A stretch of 64,000 nt of DNA from Psychrobacillus insolitus. GTDB taxonomy: Bacteria > Bacillota > Bacilli > Bacillales_A > Planococcaceae. Position 1 is the first letter of the stretch. Each line of letters begins with the position of its first letter. Positions 25,595 to 35,200 of this stretch are shown in pieces. The position numbers and the translations under genes are program-made. The notes beneath the pieces were generated by a model that saw only the letters and a program-made list of their open reading frames with translations, made no database searches and was not told the DNA's origin. The DNA is taken from assembly GCF_003254155.1 (NCBI RefSeq), contig NZ_QKZI01000006.1, positions 101,780 through 165,779 of the forward strand. Direction: 5' to 3'.

Positions 25595-26894
25595 CTCCTA
25601 GAAGATCAGGCGCTAGTCGAATCCAAGATCCATTAACTAAATAGTACCAAGATGGCTCTAAACTCAAAATTGGCTGATTATCATCCCTTGACAAGTAATA
25701 GCCTGCTACAATATCCACTATAGTTGAGCTATCCATTTCAGGAATTTCTGAAATTTTTTCATACGCAATCTGACCTGAAGGTAATTGCGTATCTATCGTT
25801 TTAAGTGGGACATCGAGTATATAGTATGGTCTTATGTAACGATACACACGATTCTTTCCCCAATACTCAATGATCTCTGTACTAGTATCATCACTAAACA
25901 CTGGTAATCCTAAATAATAGAGCTGATAATTCACTTGCTGAGTAATTGGATTTATGCGACTATATCGAAAATCATCTGTCCATCCATCATGCTCATTAAC
26001 AAAGTTCACTGTATTTTGAATGAGTTCTTCTGGAGTAACAGAAGTTTCACTCTCAGCAGCTGGGTCAACATAACTTATTCTCTTAGATGAATAGTCGACA
26101 TTCATTAACGCACTATCATCTGTATATTCCTGGGCAGTAGTTCCAAATGGATTACTTCGAACAATGCTGGGTGTATTAAATAACGCATTTTTAAATTTTT
26201 CCGGAGCAATTTCTTCTAAATAGTATGTGTAGCTCACTGTTTTCTCAGGACTTGCCGAAACATACAAAGAAAGATTTTCATTTCTTTCTATTTCATTATA
26301 GACAGGAAAACTTTTCGCTTGATTAATAATTGAGTTTATAAAAAATTGTTTATTCACGTTATTCATTGTAGAAGAGTACACTTTTTTATCTGCTGTATTA
26401 ATAAAATACACCAATATCTCATCCTTCGATATATCGCTCCAATCGACTACTAATCTATTGAAAGATGCATCTGGCAAAGTATGATCTGCAAAGGGAAAAA
26501 TACTACTGTACGTTTTAATTGGTACATCCGCTGTAAAAAAAAGTGTAAACCTATTTGGAGCATTTATATACCTATTTATCTCCTGAACAGTTACTTCATT
26601 TTCTACTAGTTCTACCATTTGTATTTCCCAACTTTTCATAGTTCCTAGTACTCGCTCAATGCTCTGTGTGGAAGTAGAACCTGTAAATTTATCATTCTCA
26701 CTGAATAATAGACGATATGGTTTAATTACATCTTCCAATGTCTTTTTCTCTGCAATAGAAATATCCAAAATTGGCGTATCAATCGTTTCGTAGTTAGGGG
26801 AATACGTCCAACTAGAAAAAGTGAGTGTAAAACTCATGAGAACGAGAAGGAGTAACATGACAGATTTTACTTGTTCAATATACTTCATTCCCAT
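25572..26894 (-). CDS. yycH: WalK regulatory protein YycH
   Basis: A 440-residue protein with one N-terminal membrane helix (about 9-28) and a large extracytoplasmic three-domain region typical of YycH. It forms a complex with YycI and WalK. It overlaps the walK end by 10 bases. Confidence 0.93.
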   Translation of the reverse strand: MGMKYIEQVKSVMLLLLVLMSFTLTFSSWTYSPNYETIDTPILDISIAEKKTLEDVIKPYRLLFSENDKFTGSTSTQSIERVLGTMKSWEIQMVELVENEVTVQEINRYINAPNRFTLFFTADVPIKTYSSIFPFADHTLPDASFNRLVVDWSDISKDEILVYFINTADKKVYSSTMNNVNKQFFINSIINQAKSFPVYNEIERNENLSLYVSASPEKTVSYTYYLEEIAPEKFKNALFNTPSIVRSNPFGTTAQEYTDDSALMNVDYSSKRISYVDPAAESETSVTPEELIQNTVNFVNEHDGWTDDFRYSRINPITQQVNYQLYYLGLPVFSDDTSTEIIEYWGKNRVYRYIRPYYILDVPLKTIDTQLPSGQIAYEKISEIPEMDSSTIVDIVAGYYLSRDDNQPILSLEPSWYYLVNGSWIRLAPDLLGGDTFGLE

Positions 26895-28714
26895 TCACCT
26901 TCCTCATTGATCTCAATCTCCAGTGTAAAGAACACCGTCGTACCTTGCCCCTCTTCACTTTCAACCCAAATAGAACCACCGTGAGCTTCAATCATTTCCC
27001 TAGCAATGGCAAGTCCTAGTCCTGTGCCTCCCATTGATCTCGCTCTAGCACGGTCTACACGATAGAATCGATCAAAAATTCTTTCTACATTTGCAGAAGG
27101 AATACCCATACCATCATCTGAAACCATGACTTTCATATGAGTATCCTTAACAGTAAATCCAAAACGAATATTACCGCCATCTGGAGAATACTTTAATGCA
27201 TTAGAAATGATATTATCAATCACTTGTGTTAGCTTATCTGTGTCAATTTCTACAAAATACTGTTTTTCAGGGAGCACTCGATGGAATGAAACATTTTGAG
27301 ATTTAGATAATTCAAATCGATCAATAATTCGATTAAAGAATTGTTTAAAATCGACAATCTCACGATTTAATTTATAATCTCTGCTATCCATTTTAGATAA
27401 TTGCAATAAATCATTTACCAGACGAATCATTCGTTTTGTTTCCGTTTGAGTCACCTGTAAGAAAGCAGGAGCAATTTCTCGATCTTTCCAGGCTCCATCA
27501 GCGAGCGCTTCTAAATAACTACTCATAGTCGTTAACGGTGTACGAAGTTCATGTGAAACATTGGCAACAAAGTCTCTTCGTTCCATATCAATCTTTTCCT
27601 GCTCCGTATTATCATGAATAACAGCAATTAGTCCATTCACAAAACCTGTTTCTTTTTGAATAACAGAGAAATTGGCTCGTAAAATAAACGGTCTCTCACT
27701 TGTACTAAAATCAAGCGTCAACGCGTCTTTCATGTGGATTAAATCCTCAAATGAATTAGCTGTATCAATTGCCAAGACCGATGTAATTGGACGGTTTAAC
27801 ACCATCTCTCTCGGTATTCGCAATAATTTAAGTGCTGGATCGTTGATTAGAATAACACGACCTTTACGATCTGTTGCAATAACCCCATCCGTCATATTCG
27901 TCAGTACCGAAGATAGTTTTCTACGTTCCGCATCTGTTGTAGACTGAGATTCTTGTAATCTATTCGTTAAATGATTGAAAGCAATTGCCAGCTGTCCTAT
28001 TTCATCATTTCCATATACTCGTACTTTTCTAGAGAAGTTACCTTTAGCCATTGCTTGTGCTTGTCTTCTCATATCAGAAATTGGACGTGTAATTGTTTGT
28101 GAAATTAGAATCCCAAGGATTATTGTAATAGCTAATGCAACCGCTGTCCCACCCGCAAGTATTCGATTAATCTCATTCATCTGCCCAAATACATTTTCAA
28201 TATTTGACTCTACATAAAGTGAACCAATTACTTCACCTTGGGAACTGATAGGCGTTACTAAAATCCAAATTCTATTTCTATTTCTCGTTTCAGAATCAAG
28301 CGAAATATTGTTCAAAGGAGTTCCAGTGGTTATAGACTTTCTTACTATTTCATCCACTGACCTTTGTCCAACAATTGATTGGTTATTAATATCTGAAGTA
28401 GCAATAATTTCAAATCTATTATTAATTACACGAACTTCTTTAATGTCAGTTGAATTTACACCATTCAAAATTGGGTGTAAGCTTTGTTCGATTGTTTGAT
28501 CATCTTCATCGCGTACTTTTAGTAATTCTTCTCTCACGCTAAATTCAACTAAACTGACTCTATCTGTAATAGATTCTTGGAAATTTTCTTTTAGTGTTTG
28601 CTCTAATTTTTGTACAAAATATATACCAATAATCTGTATTGCAATGATGATTAATAAAATATAAATCATCACTATTTTTACATAAATTGATTTTAAAAAA
28701 CCTACCTTTTGCAT
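26885..28714 (-). CDS. walK: Sensor histidine kinase WalK
   Basis: A 609-residue essential cell-wall sensor kinase. Two membrane helices (about 12-34 and 186-207) flank an extracellular sensor domain. HAMP (about 205-258), PAS (about 262-370), HisKA with phospho-acceptor His388 in ANVSHELRTP, and an ATPase domain (GMGIPSANVERIFDRFYRVD, GGTGLGLAI) follow. Full family architecture. It starts five bases after walR. Confidence 0.98.
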   Translation of the reverse strand: MQKVGFLKSIYVKIVMIYILLIIIAIQIIGIYFVQKLEQTLKENFQESITDRVSLVEFSVREELLKVRDEDDQTIEQSLHPILNGVNSTDIKEVRVINNRFEIIATSDINNQSIVGQRSVDEIVRKSITTGTPLNNISLDSETRNRNRIWILVTPISSQGEVIGSLYVESNIENVFGQMNEINRILAGGTAVALAITIILGILISQTITRPISDMRRQAQAMAKGNFSRKVRVYGNDEIGQLAIAFNHLTNRLQESQSTTDAERRKLSSVLTNMTDGVIATDRKGRVILINDPALKLLRIPREMVLNRPITSVLAIDTANSFEDLIHMKDALTLDFSTSERPFILRANFSVIQKETGFVNGLIAVIHDNTEQEKIDMERRDFVANVSHELRTPLTTMSSYLEALADGAWKDREIAPAFLQVTQTETKRMIRLVNDLLQLSKMDSRDYKLNREIVDFKQFFNRIIDRFELSKSQNVSFHRVLPEKQYFVEIDTDKLTQVIDNIISNALKYSPDGGNIRFGFTVKDTHMKVMVSDDGMGIPSANVERIFDRFYRVDRARARSMGGTGLGLAIAREMIEAHGGSIWVESEEGQGTTVFFTLEIEINEEGEWE

Positions 28715-28719
28715 AATTT

Positions 28720-29424
28720 CTACTCCTGTTCAGGACTTCGCAAATAGTAGCCAACGCCTCTTCTAGTAACAATCCACGTTGGATGACTTGGATTATCCTC
28801 AATCTTTTCACGTAAACGACGTATTGTTACATCTACCGTACGAACGTCTCCAAAATAATCATATCCCCAAACAGTTTGAAGTAAATGTTCACGGGTCAAG
28901 ACTTGCCCAATATGCTTAGCTAGATAATGTAATAATTCAAATTCACGATGTGTTAACTCAATTGTTTCCTCTCTCTTTAATACTAAATATGCATCTGGTT
29001 GAATGGTCAAAGGTCCAATAGTTATATCATTTGTAACTGCTTCAACATCTTCTTGTACTGTTTGATGTCTTCTCATATTAGCTTTCACTCGCGCTAATAA
29101 TTCTCTTGTACTAAATGGTTTCGTTACGTAATCATCTGCACCTAACTCTAACCCTAACACTTTATCAATTTCTGAATCTTTCGCTGTAAGCATAATAATT
29201 GGAAAGTCGTATTTTTTACGGATTTCTCTACATACTTCCATTCCATCTCTGTTAGGAAGCATTATATCCAGTAGCATTAAATCAGGTTGAATTTCTTCTA
29301 CTTTTTTTAGAGCTTCATCGCCGTCATACGCACAAAACACTTGATAGCCTTCTTTTTTCAAATTAAATTGTAGAATATCTGCAATCGGTTTTTCATCATC
29401 TACTATTAATATTTTCTTACTCAT
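28720..29424 (-). CDS. walR: Response regulator WalR
   Basis: A 234-residue OmpR/PhoB-type regulator of cell-wall hydrolase genes. The receiver has Asp53 as phospho-acceptor (LLDIMLP), the DD pair near residue 9-10 and Lys in VTKPF. The C-terminal winged helix includes [25 protein letters not shown]. First gene of the wal operon, behind an AAAAGGGG ribosome-binding site. Confidence 0.98.
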   Translation of the reverse strand: MSKKILIVDDEKPIADILQFNLKKEGYQVFCAYDGDEALKKVEEIQPDLMLLDIMLPNRDGMEVCREIRKKYDFPIIMLTAKDSEIDKVLGLELGADDYVTKPFSTRELLARVKANMRRHQTVQEDVEAVTNDITIGPLTIQPDAYLVLKREETIELTHREFELLHYLAKHIGQVLTREHLLQTVWGYDYFGDVRTVDVTIRRLREKIEDNPSHPTWIVTRRGVGYYLRSPEQE

Positions 29425-29604
29425 ATTGTCGAAACCCCTTTTCTCTATCTATATATGAAATAATTACTTTTATTTTTATTCTCTTACTCTAACACGCTTT
29501 TACATCATGCGCACACTTAAAGAAGGGCATATAAAGTCATATATTGCAGTCTTTTTAATGGCATTTGCATGCTTAGCTGTCAATTTTCGAGTAAATAACT
29601 GATT

Positions 29605-29618
29605 ATTTCCCGGGGAAT
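29605..29618. other. Candidate Noc-binding site
   Basis: ATTTCCCGGGGAAT differs at one base from the Noc consensus ATTTCCCGGGAAAT. It lies in the 294-base gap between the M23 peptidase gene and walR, where nothing else is recognisable apart from a terminator. Confidence 0.5.
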
Positions 29619-29678
29619 TTTATAGTACATATGCGGTAGATTTTTTATTGTTTAAGGTAATAGATTTTCTTAAACAAC

Positions 29679-29709
29679 AAAAAAGACAGCCAACCTAGTG
29701 ACCGTCTCT
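29679..29709 (-). terminator. Terminator of the M23 peptidase gene
   Basis: A nine-pair stem (AGACGGTCA with TTGGCTGTCT, including G-U pairs) followed by six Ts on the minus strand. Confidence 0.75.
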
Positions 29710-29718
29710 TTCTTACTA

Positions 29719-31197
29719 TTAGTTTAACACAGTTAGCGGATCAATCGTTGCGCCATTTTTTTCTACTTCAAAGTGTAGATGAGTTCCTGTTGAACGACCA
29801 GTACTACCCATGACACCTAACTTAGATCCTTGAGGTACTACATCTCCTACACTCACACTAAGAGAAGACATGTGTGCATACGTAGTTTTATAACCATTTT
29901 GATGGTCTATAACCACCCGGTTACCATACGTATCGTGCATCCCTGAAGCTATTACAATACCATTATCTGCAGCTTTGATAGTGTATCCACTTGGACGAGC
30001 AATATCAATTCCCGCATGTTGTCGACCCCAGCGATATCCCATTTTGCTTGATATATATCCACCTTCTGCCGGCCAAGCAAATGTTCCTGCTCCTCTTGAA
30101 GGAATTACTTTTGTTCCTTTTAACACAATATGTTCTATTGGTTCAACAAGTACAGTTTCTTCTTTTAATGACTGTCCTACTAGTGTCCCGTTTTCTTTAC
30201 GTAAAAGATAGGTAGCAACTTTCTCACCGTCTGAACCTTCTTGTTGTACTTTAGTATCGCCTTTATACATATCATCTGATTCTTTTACTGTTTTCGACTG
30301 TTTAATCACTTCTACAACCTTTTTCTCATAGAGCGCTTCTACATTAATAAGAGGTTTTGAGACTGTCACATTTAAAGTCTGCCCAATTTGTAAAACAGTT
30401 GAATCGGTAATGCCTGGATTGAGCTTCACGATCTCAGCTGCTGTGAGGTCAAATTTACTCGCTATTGATCCTAAAACATCTCCAGTAGCAACTGTATATG
30501 TTTCTTGTTCTACTGCTCCATTAAGTAAAATTTTCACTGCTTCATCTGCAGCAACAACCTCATCTGGTGTTATACCTGAAGTTACTCCTGATACTTTTTC
30601 TTTTAAAATTAACTCAGAAATTCGGGTTTCATTTTCTTGTAAATCAGGTAAAGATTCACTAGAACTACTTCTAGCTTCTAATGCAGTCAACTGCTCTTCT
30701 GTTATGAAATTCAATTTAAATTTACGAAGTGTTTCTTCGTAAGTAGCCAAATCTTTGACGTAGACTGCAATCTCATCATTAACAGACAGTGCAAATGCTG
30801 TTGCCTCTACTTCTATTAACTTATCTAATTTTTGAAGCGTTTCTTTGTCTTTTGTAGAAGATGTAAAAACTTGTTCAGATACAACTGATAAATCAGAACC
30901 TGCTTTTAATGAGAGGTTTTCATATTGGGGACTAGAAGCTTCAATTTTTTTATCAATCATCTCTTGTATTCCAGAAGTATCAGATAATGCTCCTACATAT
31001 TCACCACTTGAATATATATGATGAATTTCTTTTAAATCACTGTTACTTTCTGCTTCATTGGCGAATGCCATATTAAAAGAGAAACCTGAAAGTAGCAATA
31101 CAGAAATGGCCGCTTTCTTTATCATACTTGACTTTCTATTTGAAAGAACATTAAGTTTAATAGCTTTTTGTTCTTCTTTCTTTCTTTTAAAAAACAT
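29719..31197 (-). CDS. LysM-G5-M23 peptidoglycan endopeptidase
   Basis: A 492-residue secreted or membrane-anchored cell-wall hydrolase. A basic N-terminus and hydrophobic segment (about 25-47, ending MAFA) form a signal. LysM (about 237-282) binds peptidoglycan, a G5-like domain spans about 290-367, and M23 (about 380-492) has the zinc motifs HAGID and HLHFE. It probably cleaves stem-peptide cross-links. A WalR-box-like sequence upstream (31298-31314) fits control by the neighbouring WalRK system. Confidence 0.92.
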   Translation of the reverse strand: MFFKRKKEEQKAIKLNVLSNRKSSMIKKAAISVLLLSGFSFNMAFANEAESNSDLKEIHHIYSSGEYVGALSDTSGIQEMIDKKIEASSPQYENLSLKAGSDLSVVSEQVFTSSTKDKETLQKLDKLIEVEATAFALSVNDEIAVYVKDLATYEETLRKFKLNFITEEQLTALEARSSSSESLPDLQENETRISELILKEKVSGVTSGITPDEVVAADEAVKILLNGAVEQETYTVATGDVLGSIASKFDLTAAEIVKLNPGITDSTVLQIGQTLNVTVSKPLINVEALYEKKVVEVIKQSKTVKESDDMYKGDTKVQQEGSDGEKVATYLLRKENGTLVGQSLKEETVLVEPIEHIVLKGTKVIPSRGAGTFAWPAEGGYISSKMGYRWGRQHAGIDIARPSGYTIKAADNGIVIASGMHDTYGNRVVIDHQNGYKTTYAHMSSLSVSVGDVVPQGSKLGVMGSTGRSTGTHLHFEVEKNGATIDPLTVLN

Positions 31198-31297
31198 GGT
31201 AAAGCTCCTTCCAAATTAATAAAAAAGTATCATCTTTATTTTTTCAACTATTCTAATTTACCATTTTCATAGACTGAAGTGTAATATTATAGCTCAT

Positions 31298-31314
31298 TGT
31301 AAAGAAAATGTATA
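31298..31314 (+). promoter_or_regulatory. Candidate WalR box upstream of the M23 peptidase
   Basis: TGTAAA-N5-TGTATA fits the WalR consensus TGTWAH-N5-TGTWAH except for one base. It overlaps a possible minus-strand promoter (TATAAT read from about 31290). Confidence 0.4.
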
Positions 31315-31529
31315 ATTTGATCCATTTATATATAATAAAAACCATAAAAAGGGATTAAATGATTCATTTTTAAACAATTTAACTCTTATATTAGATTTTT
31401 CTCCAAATTATTCATATTTTATACATTATATAGTCTATTTCTTTGTTATATTTGTCATAATTGAAGATTAAGAACTACGTATTGTTTAAAGGATTGTACA
31501 ATATGTGAAATAAAAAAATCCTGATCCGC

Positions 31530-31660
31530 GCAGATTTCGTTTCGAGCGGACGCTTTCCGTGGGGCGTGCGGTGAGCCTCCTCGTCGCGAAAACCGCGCTC
31601 CAGTGGGGTCTCACCTGTCACGCTAATCCCACTGGAGTCGCCGCTCGTAACGAAATCTGC
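31530..31660. repeat. GC-rich 131-bp quasi-palindromic element
   Basis: The ends form a 20-bp inverted repeat with one mismatch (GCAGATTTCGTT... and complement). An inner pair CTCCAGTGGG/CCCACTGGAG makes a second stem. The element is far richer in GC than its AT-rich surroundings. It resembles a family of intergenic repeats I recall from Bacillaceae and Planococcaceae genomes. A 70-codon open frame crossing it is a by-product of its GC content. It lies in the 756-base gap between the M23 peptidase gene and purA. Confidence 0.75.
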
Positions 31661-31782
31661 TAAGAGAATATAGGAAACAAGTGACATTCCCTGTAGAATA
31701 AAAGTCGACCAAAACCATCATCCAGGTGGAAACTCACTTTTTACACTCAAGACGCAAACATTCCTATTGGAGGAAACTACAT

Positions 31783-31899
31783 AAAAAAAGCTACCGCAAA
31801 AAATCAGTTTTGCTGACTTTCTGGACAGTCCCGCGACAAATAAATCAATTATAGCTGACTAAAATTATTCACCTACGTCATTTGACAAAGATCCGTTTA
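31783..31899. repeat. Dispersed terminator-like repeat, copy C
   Basis: Homologous to the copies at 4590-4757 and 12754-12866. On the minus strand the hairpin is followed by seven Ts. It lies just beyond the purA terminator. The 12-bp terminal repeat of copy A is partly preserved at one end only. Confidence 0.75.
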
Positions 31900-31906
31900 T
31901 AATCCA

Positions 31907-31948
31907 CAAAAAAACATCAAGAAGTTTTATACTTCTTGACGTTTTTCT
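31907..31948 (-). terminator. Terminator of purA
   Basis: CGTCAAGAAGT/ACTTCTTGATG stem with A and T runs. Confidence 0.9.
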
Positions 31949-31953
31949 AATTA

Positions 31954-33240
31954 TTATCTCCAGACACTTGATACAATGTTTGTTTGTGTACGATCTGGTC
32001 CTACTGAGAAAATAGAGATTGGTACACCTGAAAGCTGAGAAATACGCTCTAAATAGTGACGAGCGTTTTCTGGAAGCTCATCTAAAGATTTACATTTAGT
32101 AACATCTTCACTCCAACCTGCTAATTCTTCATATACTGGTTCACACTCTCCAAGAATACGAAGATTCGCTGGATATTCAGTAATTAATTCACCTTGGTAT
32201 TTATAAGCAGTACAAATTTTCACTTTCTCTAGACCAGATAAAACATCAATAGAGTTTACTGTTAGATCCGTTAAGCCACTTACACGGCGAGCATGTCTAA
32301 TTACGACTGTATCGAACCATCCAATACGACGTGGTCTTCCAGTAGTTGTTCCATACTCTTTACCAACTTCTCTAATTTGACTTCCAATTTCATCAAATAG
32401 TTCTGTTGGGAATGGACCATCTCCTACGCGAGAAGTATAAGCTTTACATACTCCAACAACATGTGTAACTTTTGTTGGTCCTACACCGGCACCAATCGTT
32501 ACTCCTCCAGCCACAGGGTTAGAAGAAGTAACAAATGGATATGTACCTTGGTCAATATCCAACATAACACCTTGTGCGCCTTCAAATAGTACACGACGGC
32601 CATCATCTAATGCGTCATTTAATACTTTTGAAGTATCTGTAACATACTTCGCAATTTCTTGTCCGTAACCGAAGAATTCTTCTAAGATTTCTTCTACAGT
32701 AAAGCCTTCTGTTTCATAGAATTTATCAAACATTCTATTCTTTTCAGCTAAATTCATTTCTAATTTTTCTTTGAATACTTCATAATCCAAAAGATCTGCC
32801 ATACGAATTCCAACACGTGCAGCTTTGTCCATATAAGCTGGACCAATTCCTTTACCTGTTGTACCAATCTTATTTACACCTCTGCGTGCCTCTTCCACTT
32901 CATCTTGTTTTAAATGATAAGGAAGAATAACGTGAGCGCGATTAGAAATACGTAGGTTTTCTGTTGTAACTCCACGATCATGTAAACCTTTTAGCTCTTT
33001 TACAAGTGCTCTTGGATCAACAACCATACCATTTCCAATTACCGAAACTTTATCTTTGTAAAAAATACCTGAAGGAATAAGGTGAAGCTTGTATGTTTCC
33101 CCTCCAAAAATAATTGTATGGCCCGCGTTATTACCGCCCTGGTAACGTGCGATTACTTCTGAGTTTTCAGATAGAAAGTCTGTAATCTTACCTTTACCTT
33201 CGTCTCCCCATTGTGTTCCTACTACTACTACTGATGGCAT
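31954..33240 (-). CDS. purA: Adenylosuccinate synthetase
   Basis: A 428-residue GTP-dependent enzyme that joins IMP and aspartate in AMP synthesis. Visible motifs are [11 protein letters not shown] (GTP loop), [16 protein letters not shown] and the C-terminal SVGPDRTQT. The ATG at 33240 follows GGAGGTG; a GTG/ATG-like upstream extension adds seven residues without support. A promoter with 17-base spacing lies upstream. Confidence 0.98.
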   Translation of the reverse strand: MPSVVVVGTQWGDEGKGKITDFLSENSEVIARYQGGNNAGHTIIFGGETYKLHLIPSGIFYKDKVSVIGNGMVVDPRALVKELKGLHDRGVTTENLRISNRAHVILPYHLKQDEVEEARRGVNKIGTTGKGIGPAYMDKAARVGIRMADLLDYEVFKEKLEMNLAEKNRMFDKFYETEGFTVEEILEEFFGYGQEIAKYVTDTSKVLNDALDDGRRVLFEGAQGVMLDIDQGTYPFVTSSNPVAGGVTIGAGVGPTKVTHVVGVCKAYTSRVGDGPFPTELFDEIGSQIREVGKEYGTTTGRPRRIGWFDTVVIRHARRVSGLTDLTVNSIDVLSGLEKVKICTAYKYQGELITEYPANLRILGECEPVYEELAGWSEDVTKCKSLDELPENARHYLERISQLSGVPISIFSVGPDRTQTNIVSSVWR

Positions 33241-33287
33241 TCCAGCACCTCCGACAGACATTTATATGTCCTGAATTAAACAGTATA

Positions 33288-33316
33288 ATTGTATCAATCT
33301 ATATGACTGTAGTCAA
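33288..33316 (-). promoter_or_regulatory. Sigma-A promoter of purA
   Basis: TTGACT, 17 bases, then TACAAT on the minus strand, about 48 bases before the start codon. Confidence 0.75.
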
Positions 33317-33324
33317 CCTAAAAC

Positions 33325-33373
33325 ACTAAAAACACGAACGATAAATGCTTAATCACATTTATATGTTCGTGTT
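33325..33373 (-). terminator. Terminator of dnaB
   Basis: ACACGAAC and ATAAATG pair with CATTTAT and GTTCGTGT; a T-run follows on the minus strand. Confidence 0.85.
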
Positions 33374-33377
33374 TGTA

Positions 33378-34733
33378 TTATGCTGGTGGGACTTGGTGTT
33401 GATTCCAATCAATGTTAACAAATTTGTTAAATTCCTTTACAAATGCTAATGTAACAGTTCCAGTTGGACCGTTACGCTGCTTTGCAATAATGATCTCAAT
33501 CATATTTTGATTTTCTGTTTCTTTATCATAATAATCTTCTCGGTATAAGAAAGAAACAATATCGGCATCTTGCTCAATTGATCCAGATTCACGTAAATCC
33601 GACATCATTGGACGCTTATCTTGTCGCTGCTCCACTCCACGAGAAAGCTGAGATAAAGCAATAACTGGAACTTGTAGTTCCCGTGCTAATCCTTTTAGGG
33701 AACGGGATATTTCGGAAACCTCTTGTTGCCTATTCGCTTGGCTTCCCCCACTACCTTGTATAAGTTGTAGGTAATCAATCATGATCATACCAAGTCCATA
33801 CTCTTGTTTTAAACGACGGCATTTAGAACGTATTTCGTTTACACGAATACCAGGTGTATCATCGATGAAAATTCCCGCATTTGATAAACTTCCCATCGCC
33901 ATCGTCAATTTTCGCCAATCTTCCGTAGTTAAAGCACCTGTACGCAATACTTGAGCATCGATATTGCCTTCTGCACAAAGCATACGCATTACTAATTGCT
34001 CAGCACCCATTTCCAAACTAAAGATTGCTACGTTCTCGTCTGTTTTCGTTGCTACGTTTTGTGCAACATTTAAAGCAAAGGCAGTTTTCCCTACAGAGGG
34101 ACGCGCAGCAACAATGATTAAATCATTCCGCTGAAACCCTGCTGTAATCCGGTCTAAGTCACGGAACCCGGTTGGAATACCAGTAACGTCACCTTTTCTT
34201 GAGTGAAGTTTTTCAATATTATCATATGTTTGTACTAATACATCTTTAATATGCTGAAAGTCACCAGCATTTTTTCTGCTGGCAACCTCCATCATTTTTC
34301 GTTCTGCTTCTGATAAGAGAGCTTCTACTTCATCTTCACGTGTAAATCCATCTTCTACAATTGATGTAGCCACACGGATTAATCGACGTAGAATCGATTT
34401 TTCTTCTACAATTTTTGCGTAATGACTTATATTTGCTGCTGTAGGTACTGCATTGGAAATCTCACTTATGTAAGAAATACCTCCTACATCTTCTAATTCT
34501 TTTTTAGCAGAAAGTTCCTCTGTTACAGTAACAACATCAATTGGTTTACCTTGATCACTTAATCGAATCATCGTTTGGAATATCTTCTGATGTGCTACAC
34601 GATAAAAGTCTTCCGGCATAATTATTTCTGCAGCTGTTATTAATGCTTGTGGTTCTAAAAATATTGCTCCAATGACAGATTGTTCGGCTTCTTGGTTATG
34701 TGGTGGCACACGGTCCAATAATGGATCGCTCAT
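33378..34733 (-). CDS. dnaB: Replicative DNA helicase DnaB (DnaC of B. subtilis)
   Basis: A 451-residue hexameric replicative helicase. The N-terminal scaffold domain (about 8-105) is followed by the RecA-like domain with Walker A AARPSVGKTAFA near 213 and MIMIDYLQLI near 320. It is last in the yybS-gdpP-rplI-dnaB unit and is followed by a terminator. Confidence 0.97.
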   Translation of the reverse strand: MSDPLLDRVPPHNQEAEQSVIGAIFLEPQALITAAEIIMPEDFYRVAHQKIFQTMIRLSDQGKPIDVVTVTEELSAKKELEDVGGISYISEISNAVPTAANISHYAKIVEEKSILRRLIRVATSIVEDGFTREDEVEALLSEAERKMMEVASRKNAGDFQHIKDVLVQTYDNIEKLHSRKGDVTGIPTGFRDLDRITAGFQRNDLIIVAARPSVGKTAFALNVAQNVATKTDENVAIFSLEMGAEQLVMRMLCAEGNIDAQVLRTGALTTEDWRKLTMAMGSLSNAGIFIDDTPGIRVNEIRSKCRRLKQEYGLGMIMIDYLQLIQGSGGSQANRQQEVSEISRSLKGLARELQVPVIALSQLSRGVEQRQDKRPMMSDLRESGSIEQDADIVSFLYREDYYDKETENQNMIEIIIAKQRNGPTGTVTLAFVKEFNKFVNIDWNQHQVPPA

Positions 34734-34750
34734 TGACCTCTCCCCATACC

Positions 34751-35200
34751 TTAAGCTTCTTCTGTTACATGTACTTTTAATACAGCAACTACATCATGAT
34801 AAAGTTTAACAGGGATGTTTGTATAACCAAGTGCACGTATTGCGTCGTCTAATTCCATTTTACGTTTATCAATTTTAATACCGTTTGTTTTTTCTAATTG
34901 TGCTGCAATTTGCTTAGTAGTAATTGATCCAAATAAACGGCCATCACTACCTGATTTTGCTTTTAGTTCAACAGTTAATTGTTCTAGTACGTCTTTTAAT
35001 TTTTTTGCTTCTGCAAGCTCTTCTGCAGCTTCTTTTTCATTTTTTTTCTTTTGTCCTTCTAATGCGCTAATTGCTGCCGCGTTTGCTTCAAGCGCTAGAT
35101 TGTTTTTAAGTAAGAAATTATGTGCATACCCGTCTGCTACATTTTTTATTTCCCCTTTTTTACCTTTACCTTTTACATCTTTTAAGAATACTACTTTCAT
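34751..35200 (-). CDS. rplI: 50S ribosomal protein L9
   Basis: A 149-residue L9. N-terminal [20 protein letters not shown] is diagnostic, a long charged connecting helix follows (about 45-75), then the C-terminal rRNA-binding domain. Its start overlaps the gdpP stop by 4 bases. Confidence 0.98.
   Translation of the reverse strand: MKVVFLKDVKGKGKKGEIKNVADGYAHNFLLKNNLALEANAAAISALEGQKKKNEKEAAEELAEAKKLKDVLEQLTVELKAKSGSDGRLFGSITTKQIAAQLEKTNGIKIDKRKMELDDAIRALGYTNIPVKLYHDVVAVLKVHVTEEA

Noticed and set aside
31475..31687. 70-codon minus-strand frame across the GC-rich palindrome
   Set aside because: The frame follows the palindrome's low stop-codon content; no ribosome-binding site and composition unlike real genes here.
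33240..33377. PurR box or purine riboswitch upstream of purA
   Set aside because: Only an ordinary promoter and the dnaB terminator are visible; no CGAA-type PurR dyad or aptamer blocks.
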